Positions 18,493 through 27,935 of a stretch of 51,158 nt of DNA are shown one piece after another (positions within the stretch are counted from its first letter, which is position 1; the number at the start of each line of letters is the position of its first letter). The translations under genes and the position numbers were made by a program. Source of the stretch: Desulfobacterales bacterium (GTDB taxonomy: Bacteria > Desulfobacterota > Desulfobacteria > Desulfobacterales > SURF-7); the NCBI GenBank assembly GCA_028277765.1, contig JANQFQ010000004.1, positions 1 to 51,158 of the forward strand. The letters are read 5' to 3'. The notes under the pieces are model-generated. The model was not told the origin of the DNA. It made no database searches and saw only the letters and a program-made list of their open reading frames with translations.

Positions 18493-19197
18493 ATGTTTTC
18501 ATTTCTGGACTGGCTTAGAGAAATTAAAAATGCATTGGGGCTTGGACCTGAGCCTGGAGTTGCCATTCAGCTTATGATCAATATTATTATTGGCGGGCTC
18601 ATGGCCCTGTTTGTCCGCGCCCTGTATAGGCGTTTTAGTAATACTGTTTCCAACAGGGATTCTTTTTCCAGTCTGTTCCCTATTTTAACCGTAACTGTGA
18701 CCATCGTCATTTTTGTCGTCAAATCGTCATTAGCACTTTCACTCGGCCTGGTGGGCGCTCTTTCAATTGTCCGTTTTCGCGCTGCGATAAAGGAACCCGA
18801 AGAGTTAATCTATCTTTTTTTCTGTATTGCGATCGGCCTGGCCCTAGGTGCTGATTTCCGTATTGTCGCGTTGATGGGGCTGCTCGGATTTACTTTTTTC
18901 GTGGTTATCCGGGATTTTCTTTCAAAACAGTCAAAAAGCCGCAATCTTCTATTAACTGTTTCAGGTGATGCCTCGCATTTTTTCGGTGACACAGAAGGTG
19001 ACAAGGTTCCCGCCTGCATTAGTGAGATCGCTGACGGCCAGGAAATCCAAAGATTTGACTGCGAAGACGGAAAAGTACAGATGAGGATCATCATCGCCCC
19101 GGAAAGCGATGATGATATTGTAAGCCTTATGGAAAAATTGAATACCCGGATGCCGGAATGCGCGGTGTCGTATGTTAATCTCAATTCTCTCCTTTAA
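18493..19197 (+). CDS. DUF4956 membrane protein
   Basis: 234 residues. Transmembrane segments lie roughly at residues 24-43, 60-95 and 105-140, with the conserved family stretch LALSLGLVGALSIVRFRAAI and PEELIYLFFCIAIGLALGA. A soluble C-terminal domain of about 90 residues follows. DUF4956 proteins often sit next to VTC-domain and CotH genes, as here. The function is unknown; a membrane partner or exporter of the polymer made by the VTC protein is a reasonable inference. The VTC gene starts 12 bp downstream. Confidence 0.86.
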   Translation: MFSFLDWLREIKNALGLGPEPGVAIQLMINIIIGGLMALFVRALYRRFSNTVSNRDSFSSLFPILTVTVTIVIFVVKSSLALSLGLVGALSIVRFRAAIKEPEELIYLFFCIAIGLALGADFRIVALMGLLGFTFFVVIRDFLSKQSKSRNLLLTVSGDASHFFGDTEGDKVPACISEIADGQEIQRFDCEDGKVQMRIIIAPESDDDIVSLMEKLNTRMPECAVSYVNLNSLL

Positions 19198-19209
19198 CCT
19201 GAGTATTTC

Positions 19210-20001
19210 ATGAACACAGATCTTGATAAAGAAACGGTTCGATCAGTTGTGCCGTCTATTTTTCAGATTGATGGGGATGCTGTACCGGATAAGGGTGTTA
19301 CATCATTCAGACGTGAAGTAAAGTTCGCGTTACCTGCCGCTGATAAAAGTAAAATAAGATCGATACTCGACATCAATTGTGAGCCGGTTATTTACAACAG
19401 GGCTGAATCAGAAGTGCGCAGTATATATTTTGATGATTTGGCGCTTAGTTCATGCAGGGCGAACTTTGATGGCACGGGAAATAGGACAAAAATTCGTGTG
19501 CGGTGGTATGACAACGTTCTTCCGGCTGGAACGTTCTTTTTCGAGGTCAAGCGGAGAACCGGTCAGATGATCCACAAGGACCGTGTCAAGATCATTGCAC
19601 CGGCCGAGACAGGGAGCATGATGTACAAGCGGCTTGTGTCTGAACTGGCTGAGACGCTTTCAACGGAACATGGTGAAATGCTGATGATGCGGCCTGAACC
19701 AGTAGTGATTGTTGAATACAGGCGCAGGCATTACCATGTGCCAGGCAGTCCTGTGCGCTTAACCCTTGATTATGATATTGCGTGTTACAGCCAGGCCGGG
19801 AAATCGAAACCTGACTCACGGTTTCCGATCTATCTGCAAGATCTGGTTATACTGGAAGTGAAGACGCCTGCTGGTGGTGAAGAAGAGGTACGAGGGCTGC
19901 TATATCCTCTCTCTCCCAGGGTGACCAGGTGCTCCAAGTACGTCAGGAGCTGCCAGCTTCTCGGCATGTCAACAGGCGCGGGGGCGGCCCTGCTTGATTG
20001 A
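19210..20001 (+). CDS. VTC-domain protein (polyphosphate polymerase-like)
   Basis: 263 residues forming one VTC tunnel domain. In yeast Vtc4 this fold makes polyphosphate from ATP. The basic and acidic tunnel residues expected for catalysis appear conserved: Lys38 (RREVKF), Arg96 and Arg98 (KIRVRW), Lys114 (FEVKRR), Arg171-173 (EYRRRHY), Glu216 (ILEVKT) and Lys243 (SKY). No membrane segment or SPX domain, so it is cytoplasmic and would need a membrane partner such as the adjacent DUF4956 protein. An activity other than polyphosphate synthesis is possible. Confidence 0.87.
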   Translation: MNTDLDKETVRSVVPSIFQIDGDAVPDKGVTSFRREVKFALPAADKSKIRSILDINCEPVIYNRAESEVRSIYFDDLALSSCRANFDGTGNRTKIRVRWYDNVLPAGTFFFEVKRRTGQMIHKDRVKIIAPAETGSMMYKRLVSELAETLSTEHGEMLMMRPEPVVIVEYRRRHYHVPGSPVRLTLDYDIACYSQAGKSKPDSRFPIYLQDLVILEVKTPAGGEEEVRGLLYPLSPRVTRCSKYVRSCQLLGMSTGAGAALLD

Positions 20002-20030
20002 AAAATATAAATGCAGGAAAGGATTCAAAC

Positions 20031-21296
20031 GTGCGGAAGTATTTTATCTGGTTGGCCATACCGACGATCGCTGCAATAGCGGGTGTTTTATTATCCGGCA
20101 GGATATCGGTCATGCCGGAGAAATCCGTAAGCCTTTCTCAGGATTACAAGTCTTTAAAAGATCCTAAACTTAAACGTACTGTAAAATCTTTCTTAAAAAA
20201 AGAGGGCCTGTCCGGAAATGGGGAATACATTGATGCCGCGATTGTGCCGGGGCTTCCGATTCATATCCAGATGTCGGCTGAACATTTCAACCTGATCAAA
20301 CGCATGACCAAGGGGTCTTCGCATATTGACGACGTTTTTGATGTTGAAATCGCTTTTGGGGAGATGTTGCCCCAGCGGGCGTCTCTTAGAATAAGGGGTG
20401 GCTCAACACTTAATCTTCCGAGGAAGAATTTTCGCATCAATCTGTTCCGTGCCCATAAAACTGGAAAGGATATCACATTTAAAAAATTTTATCTGATCAG
20501 CATGGCCCAGGACAAGGGTGAATTCAGGATGCGCTTTTCTTATCTGCTGCTGAAAGAACTGGGACTGTTCCCAGGTTATAACGAGTACGTGGCTGTCTAT
20601 GTGAACGGAGCGCCCCAGGGTCTATACCTTTTTGTGGAAAGACCTGTGGATGCCATTCGTCGCACGGCTCCTGATACTGTCTTTGTGGCAAGGGGCGGGC
20701 GGCTTAAAGATGTGAAATACAGGGGGCGTGAGCCTGAGGCCCTGGCGCTTTTAAAACGGTTTGTGTCCGCGCAGACAATCAGGGATCCAGAACAACGCTT
20801 TCATGAGTATAAAACCATTCTGGATATGGATTCTTATCTTAAATGGATTGCGTTTAACTCTTTGGTCAAAAATGGTGACAGCCGTGGTGAATACTTTTGT
20901 TATGAAGCGCGGCCTGAGAAAAAGAGATTCGGAATAATAGGGCTTATGGCATGGGACTATGACGGTATTATGTCTCCTGTTGCGCATCCTGAAAGATCGT
21001 TTGAAGATCCCCTTATGTATGCCTGCGAAGAACCAATCGATTTTTTTATCAAACAGAACCCAGAGCTTTACAGCCGGTATAAACAAATACTTCGTGCCAT
21101 GCTAACGGATACCATGACCACAATCCATCTTATTGAAACCCTTGACATGGTCAGCAATACTCTTAATGGCCTTGATACTGGTCGCTCAAAAGAACAGCAG
21201 GTAGAAGAACGCAATTATCGTCAAAAAAGGATCGCTTCTTTCAGTGAAAAGCTGATTGAGAGACACGGGGTGCTAGCGGAGATTCTTGGGATCTGA
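20031..21296 (+). CDS. CotH-like (spore-coat kinase fold) protein
   Basis: 421 residues from GTG at 20031, chosen because AGGAAAGG lies 8 bp upstream; a TTG at 19998 overlapping the VTC stop has no ribosome binding site. An N-terminal signal or anchor (IWLAIPTIAAIAGVLLSG) places the rest outside the cytoplasmic membrane. CotH features include ASLRIRGGSTLNLPRKNFRI, FYLISMAQDKGEFRMRFSYL, YNEYVAVYVNGAPQGLYLFV and AWDYDGIMSP (DxD-type metal site). CotH of Bacillus is a protein kinase of coat proteins. Here there are no spores, so the target is unknown. It is third in the DUF4956-VTC-CotH cluster. Confidence 0.85.
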   Translation: MRKYFIWLAIPTIAAIAGVLLSGRISVMPEKSVSLSQDYKSLKDPKLKRTVKSFLKKEGLSGNGEYIDAAIVPGLPIHIQMSAEHFNLIKRMTKGSSHIDDVFDVEIAFGEMLPQRASLRIRGGSTLNLPRKNFRINLFRAHKTGKDITFKKFYLISMAQDKGEFRMRFSYLLLKELGLFPGYNEYVAVYVNGAPQGLYLFVERPVDAIRRTAPDTVFVARGGRLKDVKYRGREPEALALLKRFVSAQTIRDPEQRFHEYKTILDMDSYLKWIAFNSLVKNGDSRGEYFCYEARPEKKRFGIIGLMAWDYDGIMSPVAHPERSFEDPLMYACEEPIDFFIKQNPELYSRYKQILRAMLTDTMTTIHLIETLDMVSNTLNGLDTGRSKEQQVEERNYRQKRIASFSEKLIERHGVLAEILGI

Positions 21297-21316
21297 AAAG
21301 TAGATACTATCCTCTT

Positions 21317-24300
21317 TCAACGGACAACTCGGCTGATGATATTTCCAATGCTTTCTTTAATATCCTCCAGGATCATATAACCGCAGGGGATCAGAATGAG
21401 GGTGATCAATGTGGCGAACATGATTCCAAAACCGAGGCTGATAGCCATCGGTATCAGGAACTTGGCCTGAAGGCTTTGCTCGATGATCATGGGGCTGAGA
21501 CCGGCAAAGGTCGTCAGGGATGTGAGCATGATGGCCCTAAACCGGAGCATGCCCCCCTGTATAACCGCGTCAAAGGGGTTTTCCCCCTGGTCCCGGAGCC
21601 GGTTGATAGCATGGATCAGCACAAGGGAATCGTTTACCACCACGCCTGTAAGACCCATAATGCCGAACATGCTGAGGATGCTCAGATTGTAGCCCATGAT
21701 AAGGTGACCGATAATGGCACCAATAATTCCGAACGGGATGGCAGCCATGACAATAATCGGCTGTGCAAAGGATTTAAAAGGTATCGCGAGAAGCGCGTAG
21801 ATAACAAAAAGGATGATAATGATCCCTTTGCCCACGTCTTCCATGGATTCTTTCTGCTCTTTGCCTTCTCCTTCAATGGTATATCGGAGTCCCTGATAAT
21901 TGCTTTTCAGTATGGGCAGGAATTCACCTGTTAGATATCTGCGGAGTTCATCCGCGTTCGCCTTTTTGTCATCAACATCGGCACTTACTTTTATGACACG
22001 CATCCGCTGCGCCCTCTGAATGGTTGAATATCCCTGCTCTTGTTTGACTTCAGCCACCTGCTTGAACGGTATTTCAAATCCTTCTGATGTGCGTATCCGC
22101 ATTTCTTCAATGCTGCGCAAAGATTTTCGTTCCTGTTCAGGATACCGGACCATTACCCTCACTTCATCCTGATCCAGCTGGAGCCGTAATGCTTCAGCGC
22201 CGTAAAAGGCGTGTCGTACCTGGCGGGCCAGGTCGTTTAAGGTCAGGCCAAGGCTTTTGGCGGTCGGCTTTAGTTTTAACTGCATCTCATCCTTACCTGG
22301 AATAAAGCTGTCATTTATATCAAATACGCCAGGATAGCTGGCAAGTTCGGCTTTAAGATCATCAGTCGCAGCAACCAGCATATCATGATCATCAAGGGAG
22401 AGATGGACTTCGATGGGATTGCCGGGTGTAAAGAGGGCGCTTTTAAATGTTACATTCTCAGCACCTGGAATCACGCCCACCCGTTTCCGCCACAGACCCG
22501 CGAGATAAGAGGTACTGATACCCTCACGCTTTTCACTCCTTAACAGGTGAAACCGTACCTGGGCCAGATTCCCTCCGGCACTGAAACTGTGCCTACCGAC
22601 TTGAACGCCGGCCATGGCCATACTGTATTCAAGCAGCGACGGATCATCAGGGGATCTTTTTCGGTCCTCCTCCATTAGAATTTCCCTGCCGGCTTTTTCT
22701 ACCTGCCAGGCGATCTCCGCTGTCTGATGAAAGGGGGTACCAGAAGGCATGGTCAGGGAACATGTCATGGTGTTCCCTTCCACCTGTTCCAGGTATACAA
22801 ATTTTATCCATCCTCCCTTTATTAAACCCAGGGAGAGCATAAAGACCGCGATTCCCAGGGCGATTGTCGCGTAACGCCATTTTACAAAAAATTCAACACA
22901 CCAGCGGTAAGGACCGTTGATAAAATCATGCAGTTTCCGGTAAAGCCTGTTTCCATTGTTAAGCTCATTATCATGAGATTCTTTATTTTCACGATGTTTC
23001 ATCCCGGACAGGTGGGCAGGGAGAATGAGCAGGGATTCAATCAGGGATCCGAAAAGAACAACAATAACCACTACCGGTATATCAGCTATGAATTTACCAA
23101 TGATACTCCCCTTTGAAAGGATAAGCGGGTAAAATGCCGCCATTGTGGTGAGGATAGCGAAAATAACGGGCCGAGCCATTTCAAGGACTCCCTCCTTTGA
23201 AGCAGCCATTCTTTCAAGGCCCTGTTCCTGTTTCCTGAAAATGTTTTCACCGATAATAATGGCATCATCCACCACAATTCCAAGCACCATGATAAACGCA
23301 AAAAGAGAGACCATGTTCAAAGAGACGCCAAACCTGGGCATGAGCCAGAAACCCACTAGAAAAGAGATCGGTATTCCCAGGGTGACCCAGAAGGCGAGAC
23401 GGATATTGAGAAAAACGCCAAGTAGGAGACTGACCAGTAAGAGCCCGATCAGCATGTTTTTCATAAGCAGAAACATGCGGCTTTTCAGGATAACGGTCCT
23501 ATCCCTGAAAAAGGTTATCTCAACCCCGTGGGGGAGAGAAGGCCTAATTTCATTGATATACTGCTTGACCAGAAAGACGACATCCATGACATTCTGGTCA
23601 GCAATACGGTAAACCTGTATAACAGCAACCGGCTTTCCCTGGAACCTTAATGTCATATCAACATCTTCAAATCCATCCTTAAGATCAGCAATCTGACCCA
23701 GGGTGACCTTAGACCCGTCCGGCCTTGTGATAATAGCAATGTCTGCATAATCTTTGGCAAAATAACGCCGGCCTTTTGTACGGATCAAGATTTCTCCGCC
23801 TTTTGTTTTAATCCTGCCTGCCGGCAGGTCAAGGCTGGATTGTCTCACAATATCAGCTACCTGACCAAGGGTCAGTCCGAACCTGCGGAGTGTTTTTTCA
23901 GAGATTTCAATATGGATCTCTCCATCCCGTACGCCTGACAGTTCAGCCAGGGTAATGCCAGCGGAACTTGAGCTGCCCAATTTTTCGGTTATTTGTGAGC
24001 GGGTCATCCAGGGGGTCATCCATGCAAAAAGGATTCTCAGCCTTTCAAACAGGGTAATTCCTTTGAGGTTTGTTATATCGTTCTTAATCGTTTCAGCAAG
24101 GTGCTTTAATGTGGTTTCCGGAACATCCCCGTAAATAGCAATGTTGATAGCCTGGGATCGATGGGTTATTTCCCTTACAAGCGGTTCTTCCATCTCCTTG
24201 GGGAAGGTGGTGATCCTGTCTACCTGGGCCTTTACTTCATCAACAAGTGTCTTGATATCCCATCCTTTCATGACTTCTATCATGACAGTGCCATACCCTT

Positions 24301-24559
24301 CTTGGGCCGTGGAATCGATCCGTTTTATGCCTGCTAATCCAGCTATGTTCTCTTCGATCCTGCGCACAACCGCCTCTTCAACTTCAGCAGGTGACGCACC
24401 GCGGTACTCTGCTGAAATGCGGATGTGGTCCAGGGATACATCAGGGAACACTTCCAGCTTCATCGTAAAGGCGGTGAGCAGGCCGGCGAAGAAAATAAAA
24501 AACATGAGCAGATTGGCAGCAACGTGATTTTCAGCAAACCATGAAAGAGCGCCTTTCAT
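21317..24559 (-). CDS. RND efflux pump inner-membrane subunit (AcrB/HAE1 type)
   Basis: 1080 residues, slightly long. It is the proton-driven transporter of a tripartite pump. The first membrane helix is at residues 12-30, the N-terminal porter domain follows, and a helix block starts near 355 (LLVSLLLGVFLNIRLAFWVT). FAFIMVLGIVVDDAIIIGEN carries the Asp-Asp proton relay pair. A second helix block runs from about residue 910 to the end. Residues about 171-204 are an extra 34-residue segment flanked by a repeated GITL. The gene overlaps the adaptor gene by one base. Substrate not evident. Confidence 0.94.
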   Translation of the reverse strand: MKGALSWFAENHVAANLLMFFIFFAGLLTAFTMKLEVFPDVSLDHIRISAEYRGASPAEVEEAVVRRIEENIAGLAGIKRIDSTAQEGYGTVMIEVMKGWDIKTLVDEVKAQVDRITTFPKEMEEPLVREITHRSQAINIAIYGDVPETTLKHLAETIKNDITNLKGITLFERLRILFAWMTPWMTRSQITEKLGSSSSAGITLAELSGVRDGEIHIEISEKTLRRFGLTLGQVADIVRQSSLDLPAGRIKTKGGEILIRTKGRRYFAKDYADIAIITRPDGSKVTLGQIADLKDGFEDVDMTLRFQGKPVAVIQVYRIADQNVMDVVFLVKQYINEIRPSLPHGVEITFFRDRTVILKSRMFLLMKNMLIGLLLVSLLLGVFLNIRLAFWVTLGIPISFLVGFWLMPRFGVSLNMVSLFAFIMVLGIVVDDAIIIGENIFRKQEQGLERMAASKEGVLEMARPVIFAILTTMAAFYPLILSKGSIIGKFIADIPVVVIVVLFGSLIESLLILPAHLSGMKHRENKESHDNELNNGNRLYRKLHDFINGPYRWCVEFFVKWRYATIALGIAVFMLSLGLIKGGWIKFVYLEQVEGNTMTCSLTMPSGTPFHQTAEIAWQVEKAGREILMEEDRKRSPDDPSLLEYSMAMAGVQVGRHSFSAGGNLAQVRFHLLRSEKREGISTSYLAGLWRKRVGVIPGAENVTFKSALFTPGNPIEVHLSLDDHDMLVAATDDLKAELASYPGVFDINDSFIPGKDEMQLKLKPTAKSLGLTLNDLARQVRHAFYGAEALRLQLDQDEVRVMVRYPEQERKSLRSIEEMRIRTSEGFEIPFKQVAEVKQEQGYSTIQRAQRMRVIKVSADVDDKKANADELRRYLTGEFLPILKSNYQGLRYTIEGEGKEQKESMEDVGKGIIIILFVIYALLAIPFKSFAQPIIVMAAIPFGIIGAIIGHLIMGYNLSILSMFGIMGLTGVVVNDSLVLIHAINRLRDQGENPFDAVIQGGMLRFRAIMLTSLTTFAGLSPMIIEQSLQAKFLIPMAISLGFGIMFATLITLILIPCGYMILEDIKESIGNIISRVVR
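23948..24061 (-). repeat. 102-bp in-frame insertion bounded by 12-bp direct repeats in the RND gene
   Basis: CAGGGTAATGCC (23948-23959) and CAGGGTAATTCC (24050-24061) lie exactly 102 bp apart. The segment between adds 34 codons between NLKGITL and AELSGVRDGEIHIEI, which are normally contiguous in this family. Inside, GGGTCATCCA occurs twice, 12 bp apart. The reading frame stays open. Confidence 0.75.
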
Positions 24560-25791
24560 CAGCTTTTCTCCTCTTCATCTAAAACAGTTCTAACGGCCAT
24601 ACCGTCTGTTACGGCTTTTAAGGGGGTTGTGATGATGATGTCATTGTTTTCAAGGCCGGCGTTAATCAGCAGGGAGTTGTTCATGTGATTCGCCACAGCC
24701 ACCTGCCTGAATACAAGACGGTTGTTATCTTCAAGTATCCATACAGTATTATTCTCGTGTAGGACGGAACGGTCGATAACTGCTGCACCTGAAATGGTTT
24801 TGCCGGTGATATCTACAGTAACAAAAAGTCCAGGTGCAAGCGGGGGCCTTTCCGCAAAGGGTGAGTCAACACGGATAACAATATTTATCATGCGTGTTCT
24901 TGCATCAAGCCTCCCTTCTGCCCGGGAAATGGTTCCTTGCCATATTCTTTCCAGTCCACCGATGACAGCGTGTACGTCTGCAAGGGAACCGTCTTCTCCA
25001 TCTGTCATAAAGCCGGGTACATCAAGCCATTTAAGCTTTCCATCTTCAAGAGGGATGACGATTTCAGCTGCTTCAGTGGAATAGATGGAAGCAACGGGTT
25101 TGCCTGACACGAGAAATTGGCCGATATCGATATTTTCATCAGACACTCTGCCCGCAAAAGGAGCCTTGATTTCCGTCCGCTTGAGATTCAGCTTTGCTTT
25201 CTGTAGTCCTGCTTTTTCAGCTTCAAGCTTTGCCTGGGCCGCGAGAAGCTGGGGCTTTTTTAGGACAAGGTCCGACGGTGTCTTGGCGGTGCCAGAAGCG
25301 CCGGAACTGTGCAGTTCCCATTCTTCCTTTGCTGCTTCTGATGTCTCTTTTGCGAGCTTTAGAAGGCTTTCAGCGTTTTTCACGCTGGCCTGGGCCAGTG
25401 TTACTGCCAGCTCATAGTCTTCAGGATCAATGCGGAGCAGAAGATCGTCTTTGTTAAATTCCCCGCCGTTTACAAAAAAGGGGGCCACAAAAATGACCTT
25501 GCCGCTTACTTCAGGTACAATATCAATTTCCTGCAGGGGCCGGACAGTCCCTTCACCGGAAACAACAACTGTTTTAGGCCCGGTTTCCACTGTAACCGTT
25601 CTGACCAGGGGCGCATGGCTTATGGGTTTCTCCTTCTTTATATCTGATTTTTGCGATGTCAGGAGATACTTACCCAACAGGCCGAATATCAGCAAGCATA
25701 TCACGACAAGCACCTGGAAAAGGCGAGGGGATTTCTCCTTCACCCCTTTCACGGTTTCAAAAGATCTTGAGGGTATTTTATTTATGTCCAT
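24559..25791 (-). CDS. RND efflux periplasmic adaptor (membrane fusion protein)
   Basis: 410 residues. An N-terminal membrane anchor lies at about residues 24-45. The barrel-sandwich half-motif VSGEGTVRPLQEIDIVPEVS follows, then a coiled-coil hairpin (LAQASVKNAESLLKLAKETS through AAQAKLEAEKAGLQKAKLNL). The second half-motif is EIKAPFAGRVSDENIDIGQ. It links the RND pump to the outer-membrane channel. Its stop overlaps the pump start by one base. It is separated from the channel gene upstream by 174 bp of repeat DNA. Confidence 0.93.
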   Translation of the reverse strand: MDINKIPSRSFETVKGVKEKSPRLFQVLVVICLLIFGLLGKYLLTSQKSDIKKEKPISHAPLVRTVTVETGPKTVVVSGEGTVRPLQEIDIVPEVSGKVIFVAPFFVNGGEFNKDDLLLRIDPEDYELAVTLAQASVKNAESLLKLAKETSEAAKEEWELHSSGASGTAKTPSDLVLKKPQLLAAQAKLEAEKAGLQKAKLNLKRTEIKAPFAGRVSDENIDIGQFLVSGKPVASIYSTEAAEIVIPLEDGKLKWLDVPGFMTDGEDGSLADVHAVIGGLERIWQGTISRAEGRLDARTRMINIVIRVDSPFAERPPLAPGLFVTVDITGKTISGAAVIDRSVLHENNTVWILEDNNRLVFRQVAVANHMNNSLLINAGLENNDIIITTPLKAVTDGMAVRTVLDEEEKS

Positions 25792-25965
25792 TTGTGTTTT
25801 TACTCTCCTGGCTCAACTTATATCTTGTTACAGCGTAAAGCATAGATGGCGCTGAAACTCCGCGATGCTAGATACTAGATGCTAGTTGCTGGATACTAGA
25901 TACTGGATCCTAGATCCAGGATATTAAAAGCCTTTATCTAGTATCCAGTATCTAGCATCTAATTT
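25792..25965. repeat. Short-period and inverted repeat, family E (CTAGATACTAG type)
   Basis: Between the channel and adaptor genes, 25864-25962 holds variants of GATGCTAGATACTAGATGCT and CTGGATACTAGATACTGGAT. These are followed by their complement TCTAGTATCCAGTATCTAGC. The unit is about 9-17 bp and internally palindromic. It interrupts an otherwise tight operon and could form a large hairpin in the mRNA. Confidence 0.8.
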
Positions 25966-27390
25966 TTATCTCTCCAATTCTTCGCTATACGCAAATCCTC
26001 CTCCCAGCGCTCTGTAAAGGGTGACCCTATTTGTCAGTATTCCCAGGTCAGCGAGGACAAGGTTCTCCTCGGCTGTAAAAAGTGTCTGCTGGGCCTGGAG
26101 AACGGTCAGGTAATCCACGAGCCCCCGCTCATAGTGTTTCCGGGCAACAATCAAGGTTTCCCGGGCTTCTTTCAGGAAAATAAGGGTCAGCTCTCTTCTC
26201 TCAATCTGTTTTTTCCGGGCAAGGAGTGCGCTTTCAACTTCAACAAAAGCGTTTAAAACGGTTTTCGCATACGTGGAAACACCTTGTTTATATTTTGCTT
26301 CCGCAGCTCTCTGTCCGGCTTTGAGTTTTCCAGCGTCAAATACAGTCTGGGTGATCCCCATGGCCATGTTCCACAGCTCACTTTTTGCTTCAAACAGGTC
26401 ATCAATTTCCTTGCTTGAATAGCCAAAGGCGCCAGTAAGGGATATCCTCGGGAAACGGCTCGCTTTTGCCGCGCCGATCATAGCATTCAACGATTCCAGC
26501 TCTGCTTCTGCGGCCCGCACGTCCGGCCTCCTGAAGAGGATATCAGATGGGATACCCGGCTTTACCGGCGTGAGCGGTTTTAAATAATCTTCAGGCATTT
26601 TACGCGGGGGCCGGGTTTCAGGGTAATTTCCCGCCAGCATGCTGAGACGGTGCTGGATGATGCCCAGGTCCTGAAACAAAACCGGGAGAAACGCTTCGGC
26701 ACGCGCCAGAATCCTGCGAGCCTGCTTTACATCCAGCACAGACGACAGGCCCCGACTGTACCTGCTGTCGATCATTTTCAGGCTTTGCCTGTAGTTTTCA
26801 ATACTCTGCTTTGTTACCTGGATTCTCCGCTCCAGTGCTTCCATCTGCAGATAGAGGCTGATGCCTTCAGCGATGACCGTGTTCATCACGGTTTTTCTGT
26901 TTTCTTCAGCTGCCAGAAGACTGGCCCTTGCTGCTTCTTGTGTTCTCGCGAGCCTTCCCCAGAGGTCCAGTTCAAATGAAGCAGGCAAGGAGAAGCTGTA
27001 GGTCTCAAATTCCCTGTCATCTTCAGACATACCCGAACTCAGGGGAATTTTCTGATCACGACCTTCCGCCTGAATTCCCAGGGAAGGAAAGCGGTCCGCC
27101 CGTGTCTGTTTAAAATATGACCTCATCTCCAGGATCCTCCCGGTCGCGATCCTGATATCATGGTTGCTTTTAATAATGCTATCCACAAATGTATTGATCT
27201 CAGGATTGCCAAAGTCTTCCCACCAGCAATCAGTGATCTCGATTTTATCTGTTTCATCTGAAACCGTATGAAATTTGTCCGGAACGGTAATGCCGGTTTC
27301 AGGACGGGTGTAATCAGGGCCGAGCTTAATGCATCCTGAAACCAGAATCAGTAACAATAACAATAAATAAATTTTACGGACAGTTTTCAT
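25966..27390 (-). CDS. Outer-membrane efflux lipoprotein (TolC/NodT family)
   Basis: 474 residues. Signal peptide ends in lipobox VSGC with lipidated Cys20, followed by IKLGPDYTRPE, which is the NodT-family start. Two OEP repeats contain IPSDILFRRPDVRAAEAELE and FPRISLTGAFGYSS, typical of OprM-type channels. The C-terminal repeat ends LVLADLGILTNRVTLYRALG. It is the exit duct of the adjacent pump. Order on the minus strand is regulator, channel, adaptor, pump. Confidence 0.94.
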   Translation of the reverse strand: MKTVRKIYLLLLLLILVSGCIKLGPDYTRPETGITVPDKFHTVSDETDKIEITDCWWEDFGNPEINTFVDSIIKSNHDIRIATGRILEMRSYFKQTRADRFPSLGIQAEGRDQKIPLSSGMSEDDREFETYSFSLPASFELDLWGRLARTQEAARASLLAAEENRKTVMNTVIAEGISLYLQMEALERRIQVTKQSIENYRQSLKMIDSRYSRGLSSVLDVKQARRILARAEAFLPVLFQDLGIIQHRLSMLAGNYPETRPPRKMPEDYLKPLTPVKPGIPSDILFRRPDVRAAEAELESLNAMIGAAKASRFPRISLTGAFGYSSKEIDDLFEAKSELWNMAMGITQTVFDAGKLKAGQRAAEAKYKQGVSTYAKTVLNAFVEVESALLARKKQIERRELTLIFLKEARETLIVARKHYERGLVDYLTVLQAQQTLFTAEENLVLADLGILTNRVTLYRALGGGFAYSEELER

Positions 27391-27430
27391 TATTATAATT
27401 TAGAGACTAAACTAAATGTAGCAGGTGAAA

Positions 27431-27931
27431 TTAGAGATCCTCCCAGATATTGCTCTCTAAAAAGGCTTCGATTTTTTCAAGAACTTCATTAAAAACAATA
27501 TGTTGTCCAAGAGTTGTTTCCTTGAGGAAGGTAGTGTGAACGTCCCTGTGGATCCTGTCGTGTTCATCTGAAACAATATTACCCTTGTCAGTCAATTCTA
27601 CCAGGACATGTTTTTCATTGTTTTTGTCCTTAATCCTTTTTAAATAACCTCTTTTTTCAAGTTTTCCAATAGCTTGTGATACAGCCCCTTTGGTGACCCC
27701 AATCTTTCTGGCAAGCTCCGTGATATTGATTTCCGGATATCGTCCCACAGCTACAATGGTGTGGACTTCACCGATATAAAGGAGTTCGCCTGTGCCAAAA
27801 TCCTTGGGTTGTTTTTCTATCCTGTGAAAAAGATTGATTATTCTTTCAAATCGCCCGTGAATTTCTGTCAGTGTTTTTTGTTCGTCGATCATAATGGTAA
27901 ATATTGTATAGCAGCTAAACAAAAAATGCAA
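27431..27931 (-). CDS. MarR-family transcriptional regulator of the efflux operon
   Basis: 166 residues. The winged helix-turn-helix is INITELARKIGVTKGAVSQA, then IGKLEKRGYLKRIKDKNNEK with the wing Arg-Asp-Lys-Asn region, then VELTDKG. MarR proteins usually repress adjacent efflux genes until a small ligand binds; this one is 40 bp upstream of the channel gene. The start is unsure: ATG at 27931 has no ribosome binding site and touches repeat A; the internal ATG at 27892 (MIDEQKTL) may be the true start. Confidence 0.87.
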   Translation of the reverse strand: MHFLFSCYTIFTIMIDEQKTLTEIHGRFERIINLFHRIEKQPKDFGTGELLYIGEVHTIVAVGRYPEINITELARKIGVTKGAVSQAIGKLEKRGYLKRIKDKNNEKHVLVELTDKGNIVSDEHDRIHRDVHTTFLKETTLGQHIVFNEVLEKIEAFLESNIWEDL

Positions 27932-27935
27932 GGAA

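Noticed and set aside
25864-25962. CRISPR array
   Set aside because: Units are only 9-17 bp, internally palindromic, without unique spacers, and there are no cas genes in the window.
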